Shown: positions 42,626-47,632 of the stretch, in pieces
How the letters are laid out: each line of letters opens with the position of its first letter
Position numbering within the stretch: the first letter of the stretch is position 1
NCBI RefSeq assembly: GCF_020627745.1
Contig: NZ_JAHDGE010000023.1
Span: 1 to 47,632, forward strand
Length of the DNA stretch: 47,632 bases
DNA from: Pseudooctadecabacter sp.
GTDB taxonomy: Bacteria > Pseudomonadota > Alphaproteobacteria > Rhodobacterales > Rhodobacteraceae
Direction: 5' to 3'
Notes under the pieces: generated by a model
Databases searched by the model: none
The model's input: only the letters and a program-made list of their open reading frames with translations
Told to the model about the DNA's origin: nothing
Made by a program: the position numbers and the translations under genes

Positions 42626-43709
42626 GAAGCCGCGCTTCATGACGTTTCAGAACCTTGCGCGCCGCAGACCAACCGGCAGCGCTTTCGACGTTCTTGAGTT
42701 CCGGGAACAGGCCGTACACCTCTTCGCGTTGTTCGTCACCGATGCTGCGCAGGGTGTAATCGGCGGGCTGAAAACTTTCCGTCCAGGCGCCGTTGGACAA
42801 GATAACTTCGTGACGGTCGAACAGAATGTGGAAATAGGCCACGGCGCCTGCTGGGTCACGGGACACACCGTCCATTGAAACCAGATGTTTGGCCGCCACC
42901 AGAACCTCATTCTCACCGAAAAACAGGGCAGCCCGTTCGCCGGTGATCAAGACGCGGTGGTTGGGGGACAGCAGCAGATCGGTCTCGGGCACCGCGCCGG
43001 ATAAGGCACCGGCGGCCACGCGGATGGGGGCCCACTCAGGCGTGGCGATGACCTCTTCTTCGGTCACATCGCGCCGTCCGATCCAGCGGATTGCTTGCAA
43101 TCCGTTGTCGCGGGTCATGACACGGTCCCCGATCTTAAGCGCCTCGACCGGAATTTCACCGCGATCCGTGGCAATCATGGTGCCAAGGGTAAAACACGGG
43201 ACCAAATCCGCCGCCTGTCTGTCCGCCACAAGGTTGTAGCCCTGCCCCGGATTGCCATTGGCATAGATCGGGGAAATCAGCTGGATCGACTGGATCGGCG
43301 CCGCTTCAATCGCCGCCTGATCTGCGTTGGCGCTGAATTCGGGCATCAGATAGACGTCACCATTCGTGGCCTGACTGACCACTGCGGTGATATTTGCAGT
43401 CGTGCCATCGAAATAGGTGATCGTCGCGTTGAAGATCATCGTGGCGTCATGGGTTTGGGTCACGCCGTCGACGGTGAATGTGTCGTTCGATGCGTTGTTG
43501 TCGATATCGTAGGACGCGGGCTGAAGTCCGCCGGAAAAACTGTCCGCCTCCCAATCCTTGACATTGTCGGTTGAGGCCAAGGGATCCGTCGCGCTGCCAT
43601 ATGTACCAAGCCAGCTGTCGACGGCCGTTTGGCTGACAAACTGATTGCCTTCACCGGTGTCGATATCCGGCAAATTACCAAGAAAAAGAACTTCGAACGA
43701 CGTGGGCAT
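42615..43709 (-). CDS. Secreted-type protein with C-terminal Hint domain
   Basis: A 364-residue protein with a C-terminal Hint (hedgehog/intein) domain and no visible signal peptide. The first about 165 residues are a beta-rich, acidic domain I do not recognise. The Hint domain runs from PCFTLGTMIAT (nucleophile Cys172) through DRVMTRDNGLQAIRWIGRR, the conserved SPNHRVLI histidine, and FDRHEVILSNGAWTESF to the end. Its span from the PCFT proline to the stop is 194 residues, the same as in the large neighbour at 43965, with about half the residues identical, so they are paralogues. Such Hint domains are frequent in Rhodobacteraceae exoproteins. Autoprocessing is likely by family; the partner or product is unknown. 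Confidence 0.85.
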   Translation of the reverse strand: MPTSFEVLFLGNLPDIDTGEGNQFVSQTAVDSWLGTYGSATDPLASTDNVKDWEADSFSGGLQPASYDIDNNASNDTFTVDGVTQTHDATMIFNATITYFDGTTANITAVVSQATNGDVYLMPEFSANADQAAIEAAPIQSIQLISPIYANGNPGQGYNLVADRQAADLVPCFTLGTMIATDRGEIPVEALKIGDRVMTRDNGLQAIRWIGRRDVTEEEVIATPEWAPIRVAAGALSGAVPETDLLLSPNHRVLITGERAALFFGENEVLVAAKHLVSMDGVSRDPAGAVAYFHILFDRHEVILSNGAWTESFQPADYTLRSIGDEQREEVYGLFPELKNVESAAGWSAARKVLKRHEARLLTA

Positions 43710-43964
43710 TTCGGACCTCGGGCAGCAGGGACAGCAGTATCCCGTTCAAGTTGTATGTAAGCATTCTGGCGTTCGATTTACGGGGAAAGTTCGGCCGAGA
43801 CGACCACCTTCAATATTTTTGATTAAAATCGCCCATTTCCCGCCGAGGGCTGAAACCAATCACGGTTAAACGCCAAGATTGTTTCCTAAATGGAAACGGG
43901 GGGCCAGATGACCCCCCGTTCCTATGCCCCCCACCCAAAGGCGGGAAAGCAGCTGCATAGTCGT
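43710..43964. other. Intergenic region between the two Hint genes
   Basis: A 255-base gap, more AT-rich than its neighbours. It contains GTTTCC/GGAAAC (43881-43897) and, overlapping it, a GC hairpin GGAAACGGGGGG/CCCCCCGTTCC (43892-43922) that is the likely end of the large gene's transcript, although it lacks a long T run. The promoter of the short Hint gene must also be here; no clear -35/-10 pair was found. Confidence 0.4.
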
Positions 43965-46900
43965 TTACTTCACCAACAGGCGTGCTTCGTGCTTTTTCAG
44001 GGCGCGACGCGCGGACTGGTAGTTGCCCAGACCTGTTTTCGTGGCCAGTTCGGGGAACAGTTCGAAGATTTCGTTGCGCTGGCTGTTGCCAATGCCCTTC
44101 AAGCTGTAATCGCCCGGCTGGAAGCTTTCGGTCCAGGCCCCGTTCGACAGAACCACTTCGTGGCGGTCGAACATGAAGTGGATGTAGGCTGTGCCCATCA
44201 CGTCCACCTCGTGGATGCCTTCGCTGCCCACCAGATGCTTGGCTGCCGCGAGGACTTCACGCTCTTCGAAGTAGAGCTGTGTTTTCTCCGAGGCCACCAG
44301 ACAGCGGTGGTTTGGCGACACCATCATGTCCCGCTCGGGCAGACCGTTGCCCAAGGCGCCTGCCTTGATCAGGATCGGCTTGAGGTGCGGGTTCGCCACC
44401 AGTGACTTGCCGGACATCTCCTTGCGGCCCACCCAACGGATCTCTTGGATACCGTTGTCGCGGGTGATGATCCGGTCGCCTTCGCGCAGTTCTTCGACAA
44501 GGCGTTCGCCCTTCGGGGTCGCGATCGTGGTGCCCGGCGTAAAGCAGGGGATCACGTTCTCGATTTCCGAGAAGGTCAGGGTCGTGCCGTCGAGGAAGGT
44601 GACAACACCGGCCTCCGGATCGTCGTCCTCGTACGTGATGAAGTCGACGTTGGATCCGGTCAGGTCAAGAACATCAACGTCATCAGACTGGCCATCGCCA
44701 TCCAGATCGGGGTCTTCGCCACCGACGATCACGTCGCCCGCGCCCTCTCCGGGTGTGTCGACGATAAAGACATCGTTGCCCAGACCACCGAACTGGCTGT
44801 CAGCACCCTGACCACCGGTCAGCGTATCGGCACCTTCGTCACCGTAGAGCGTGTCGTCGTCAACGCCGCCGTCCAGCACATCGTCGCCGGTGCCACCGAA
44901 CAGGGTGTCATCGTCGTCTTCGCCGAAGATGGTGTCGTTGCCAGCGCCGCCAAACAACGTGTCGTTGTTGTTGTTGGTGACCAGGTCTTCGCCCGGGTCG
45001 TTGCTGTCGCCGTCACCGTCCAGATCGTCGGGCAAGTTGCCGAAGCCACCGATGGTGCCAGGAACCAGACCACCGTAGATGGTGTCGTTGCCGTCTTCAC
45101 CCGCGATTTCGTCGTTGCCTTCGGACCCGATGATGATGTCATCGCCGGTGCCGCCTTCGACGGTGTCGTCGTCGACGCCTGCATCGATCGTGTCGTTGCC
45201 GGAGCCACCGAAGATGGTGTCGTTGTCGTCACCCGTGGAGATGCTGTCATTCCCTGCCCCACCGAAGACCGTATCGAGGTCGTCGTTTGGATCAAGGTCC
45301 GCAGGATAGACACCGGGGTAGCCGACGTCCGGCAGGTTCTGACCGAAGTCAGGGCCCAGCGGGTTCTCGTCGTTGCCTGTGTCGATGATGTCATCGCCGT
45401 CGCCGCCTTCGACCACATCGTTGCCTTCGGCCGTGGCGATGGTGTCATCGCCTGCGCCGCCGTCAACGCTGTCATCACCGGATGCGCCCCACAGATCGTC
45501 GTTGCCTTCCCCACCGATGAGAGTGTCATCGCCGGAGCCGCCTTCGATCTTGTCGTCGCCTGCGCCGCCATCAAGGCTGTCATCGCCTGCGCCGCCGAAC
45601 AGCATGTCCATATCGTCACCACCGTCGATGGTGTCGTCACCGATGCCGCCGCGGATGATATCGTTGCCCGCATCGCCAGACAGGCTGTCGTCGCCGGCGT
45701 TGCCTGTGATGCTGTCGTCACCCTCGCCGCCGAAGACATCGTCGTTGCCTGCGCCGGCCTGAATGGTGTCATCCCCACCGAAGCCGAAGATCACGTCATT
45801 GTTGGTGCCTTCATCGCCTGGCAGGATACCGTCATTGGCGTCCACGATATCACCATCGGCATCCACATAAGGAATGTCGGGGTTGATGATGTCGTTGCCT
45901 TCGGTGCCCTGCACCGTACCGTCGTTAATGCCGGTGACGGTGAAGGTGACGGTTGCCGTGTCTTGCCCGCCTTCAGGATCGGTGATCGTGTAGGTGACAG
46001 ATGTTGTGTCCGTCTCACCCAGACCCAGATCGTCAAAGTCGCCATTGGCGTCAAAGTCGACCGTGCCATCGGGATTGATGGTGAACAGACCACCGTTGTC
46101 ACCTGCAACAGGTGTTCCAACATTGGCCGGATCGCCGTCCACAGCCACAACTTCCAGAGGATCACCTTCCGGATCGCTGTCCACATCATCGCCGGTGTTG
46201 TCGGTGATGACGTTTCCGTCTACGTCGCCCTCGGCCTCGGTCAGTGTGACCGTATAGGCGTTGTCAGTTGCGTCCGGCCCGTCATTCACACCTGTTACAG
46301 TGATGGTGACGGTTTCGGTGTCTTCGGCACCCGATGGGTCGGTGACGGTGTAGGTGACCGTGGTGGTCGCCTCTTCACCTGTGCCGAGGTCTTCGAAGTC
46401 GCCATTCGGGTCAAACGTGACAGAGCCGTCGGGGTTGATCGTGATCAAACCACCGTTGTCGCCTGCCACGGGCTGGCCCACGTTGTCGGCATCGCCGTTG
46501 ACTTCGGCCACGCTCAGCGGATCGTTGTCGGGGTCCTCGTCATTGTCCAGAACATTGCCGATCACCGCGGGTGCATCGTCCTCGCCCGCGTCAAACGTGT
46601 CTTCTTCGGCCACTGGACCATCGTTGGTGCCGGTGACAGTGAAGGTCACGGTGGCCGTGTCTTCCAGCCCCTCAGGGTCTGCGATGGTGTAAGTGACGGT
46701 GGTCGACGCGCTTTCACCCGTGCCCAGATCGTCAAATTCGCCATTGGCGCTGAAATCAACAGAGCCGTCCGCATTGATCGTGAACAAGCCGCCGTTGTCG
46801 CCAGCAACAGTGCCGCCCACATTGGCCGGATCACCGTCCACGGCCACAACCGTCAGGGGATCATCTTCGGGATCGCTGTCTGCCCCTTCGCCGGTGTCGT

Positions 46901-47630
46901 CCGTGATCGCATTGGCATCGTCATCGCCAAACGCCTCGTCCTGAGCGACGGTGTAGGAACTATCCCGCGCCTCCGGTGCATCATTGATGCCCTGCACCCT
47001 GATCGTCAGCGTGGCCGTACCGAAACCGCCATTGCCGTCAGAAACTGTGTATTCGATCTGGGTTTCCGCAGATTCACCGGGGGAGAGGTATTCGAATTCC
47101 TCATTCGCGGTGAAGTCGAAGGATCCATCGGGGTTCAAAGTGAACAGGCCGCCGTTGTCGCCAGCAATCGGTGTGCCGACGCCGCCAGCGTCGCCGTTGA
47201 TCGCAACAACGGTCAGGGTGTCGCCATCAGGGTCGATGTCGAGGCCCGCATTGTTGTCGGACGGGTTGGTGATGACGTTGCCATCCACATCGCCCGTGCC
47301 TTCGTCTTCGGTGACAATGTACAGATCGGGGCAAGCGATCGGATCGTCGTTCACGCCGTTGACTGTGACGTCGACCGTAGCCGTGTCTTCGCCGCCATTA
47401 CCGTCGGAGATCGTGTAGGTGATCGTCGTGTCACCGTTGAAGTTCTCGTCGGGCTCAAACGTCAGCGTGCCATCGGTATTGATGGTGACTGTGCCGTTGG
47501 GCGACGTGGCCTCGGTCACGGTGAGAGGATCACCGTCGGGGTCATTGTCGTTGTCCAGAACCGGGATATCGACGGAACCGTCCTCGTCCACCTCGGCGGT
47601 GTCGTTCTGTGCGACAGGGCCGTCGTTCAC
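43965..47630 (-). CDS. Giant cadherin-like/RTX adhesin with C-terminal Hint domain (N-terminus missing)
   Basis: The frame is open to the edge of the window, so the 1221 residues seen are the C-terminal part of a larger protein. Residues about 1-570 are five tandem VCBS/cadherin-like domains, each of about 90-120 residues and marked by NDGPVA or NDAPEA starts and GDNGGLFTINPDGSVDF-like middles. About 571-1000 is an RTX region of some twenty calcium-binding nonapeptides (GGxGxDxI). A linker leads to a Hint domain from PCFTPGT (Cys1029) with SPNHR and FDRHEV to the end. This is an acidic, calcium-stabilised surface or secreted adhesin, probably exported by a type I system encoded elsewhere. How secretion works with a Hint domain at the C-terminus is not clear. 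Confidence 0.9.
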   Translation of the reverse strand: MNDGPVAQNDTAEVDEDGSVDIPVLDNDNDPDGDPLTVTEATSPNGTVTINTDGTLTFEPDENFNGDTTITYTISDGNGGEDTATVDVTVNGVNDDPIACPDLYIVTEDEGTGDVDGNVITNPSDNNAGLDIDPDGDTLTVVAINGDAGGVGTPIAGDNGGLFTLNPDGSFDFTANEEFEYLSPGESAETQIEYTVSDGNGGFGTATLTIRVQGINDAPEARDSSYTVAQDEAFGDDDANAITDDTGEGADSDPEDDPLTVVAVDGDPANVGGTVAGDNGGLFTINADGSVDFSANGEFDDLGTGESASTTVTYTIADPEGLEDTATVTFTVTGTNDGPVAEEDTFDAGEDDAPAVIGNVLDNDEDPDNDPLSVAEVNGDADNVGQPVAGDNGGLITINPDGSVTFDPNGDFEDLGTGEEATTTVTYTVTDPSGAEDTETVTITVTGVNDGPDATDNAYTVTLTEAEGDVDGNVITDNTGDDVDSDPEGDPLEVVAVDGDPANVGTPVAGDNGGLFTINPDGTVDFDANGDFDDLGLGETDTTSVTYTITDPEGGQDTATVTFTVTGINDGTVQGTEGNDIINPDIPYVDADGDIVDANDGILPGDEGTNNDVIFGFGGDDTIQAGAGNDDVFGGEGDDSITGNAGDDSLSGDAGNDIIRGGIGDDTIDGGDDMDMLFGGAGDDSLDGGAGDDKIEGGSGDDTLIGGEGNDDLWGASGDDSVDGGAGDDTIATAEGNDVVEGGDGDDIIDTGNDENPLGPDFGQNLPDVGYPGVYPADLDPNDDLDTVFGGAGNDSISTGDDNDTIFGGSGNDTIDAGVDDDTVEGGTGDDIIIGSEGNDEIAGEDGNDTIYGGLVPGTIGGFGNLPDDLDGDGDSNDPGEDLVTNNNNDTLFGGAGNDTIFGEDDDDTLFGGTGDDVLDGGVDDDTLYGDEGADTLTGGQGADSQFGGLGNDVFIVDTPGEGAGDVIVGGEDPDLDGDGQSDDVDVLDLTGSNVDFITYEDDDPEAGVVTFLDGTTLTFSEIENVIPCFTPGTTIATPKGERLVEELREGDRIITRDNGIQEIRWVGRKEMSGKSLVANPHLKPILIKAGALGNGLPERDMMVSPNHRCLVASEKTQLYFEEREVLAAAKHLVGSEGIHEVDVMGTAYIHFMFDRHEVVLSNGAWTESFQPGDYSLKGIGNSQRNEIFELFPELATKTGLGNYQSARRALKKHEARLLVK

Positions 47631-47632
47631 AG

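Noticed and set aside
44700..45800. Repeated short DNA units resembling a CRISPR or tandem-repeat array
   Set aside because: The repeats follow the RTX nonapeptide code (GGxGxDxI) in frame and vary in sequence; there are no constant repeats with unique spacers.
44851..47418. Several plus-strand open frames rich in Ser and Pro opposite the adhesin
   Set aside because: They are antisense readings of the repeated Gly-Asp codons; composition is low-complexity, none has a ribosome site, and the minus-strand frame has clear domains.

Overview
The window reads as chromosomal DNA of a marine-type alphaproteobacterium, most likely Rhodobacteraceae (Roseobacter group). The reasons are dense GC-rich coding with little spacer, a PuuB-type oxidase next to oxyR-katG, FAD/GcvT methylamine-type dehydrogenases, RTX and Hint-domain exoproteins, and short intergenic repeats that I recall from that family. 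No rRNA, tRNA, CRISPR array, integrase or transposase was recognised. Both ends cut a gene: a FAD oxidoreductase at the left (only its C-terminus is present) and a very large adhesin at the right (its N-terminus lies outside).

Layout. 1-3.7 kb: oxidase tail, then the divergent peroxide-defence pair oxyR/katG. 3.8-8.6 kb: a complete branched-chain amino-acid type ABC importer (livG-livF-livH-livM-binding protein) with translationally coupled genes and a strong terminator. 8.8-9.95 kb: an orphan LuxR regulator and a 384-bp gap full of hairpins. 9.95-14.6 kb, minus strand: tsf and rpsB (with a good promoter), a membrane diguanylate cyclase, and a HupE/UreJ-like protein head-to-head with a DUF4198 protein. 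15.5-21.6 kb: acyltransferase, pseudouridine catabolism (psuK-psuG), DUF502 protein, patatin, 3-hydroxybutyrate dehydrogenase and an unrecognised protein.

21.6-25.8 kb: a strong small-RNA candidate divergent from an orphan YejA-like binding protein, a periplasmic Ltp-repeat protein, an arsC-aqpS arsenic pair, and a small CsbD-like protein behind a textbook EcfG-type promoter. 25.8-29.8 kb: an XRE-cupin regulator divergent from a coupled acyl-CoA ligase / DsbA-like / Bcr-CflA exporter operon. 29.8-35.6 kb: hemB, a membrane protein, mfd and a SYLF-domain lipoprotein with a near-consensus promoter. 35.6-42.6 kb: two paralogous FAD/GcvT demethylating dehydrogenases around a DUF2254 membrane protein, then a MobA-like nucleotidyltransferase. 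42.6-47.6 kb: two Hint-domain proteins on the minus strand, one short and one a cadherin-like/RTX giant, whose C-terminal Hint domains are equal in length.

Most of the window is housekeeping and nutrient-scavenging. The least explained parts are the small-RNA candidate (about 21.69-21.77 kb), the multi-hairpin gap (9.6-9.9 kb), two families of short intergenic repeats, the Ltp protein with a possible general-stress promoter, and the Hint/RTX pair. All functional calls come from reading motifs and recalled family knowledge; no database search was run.
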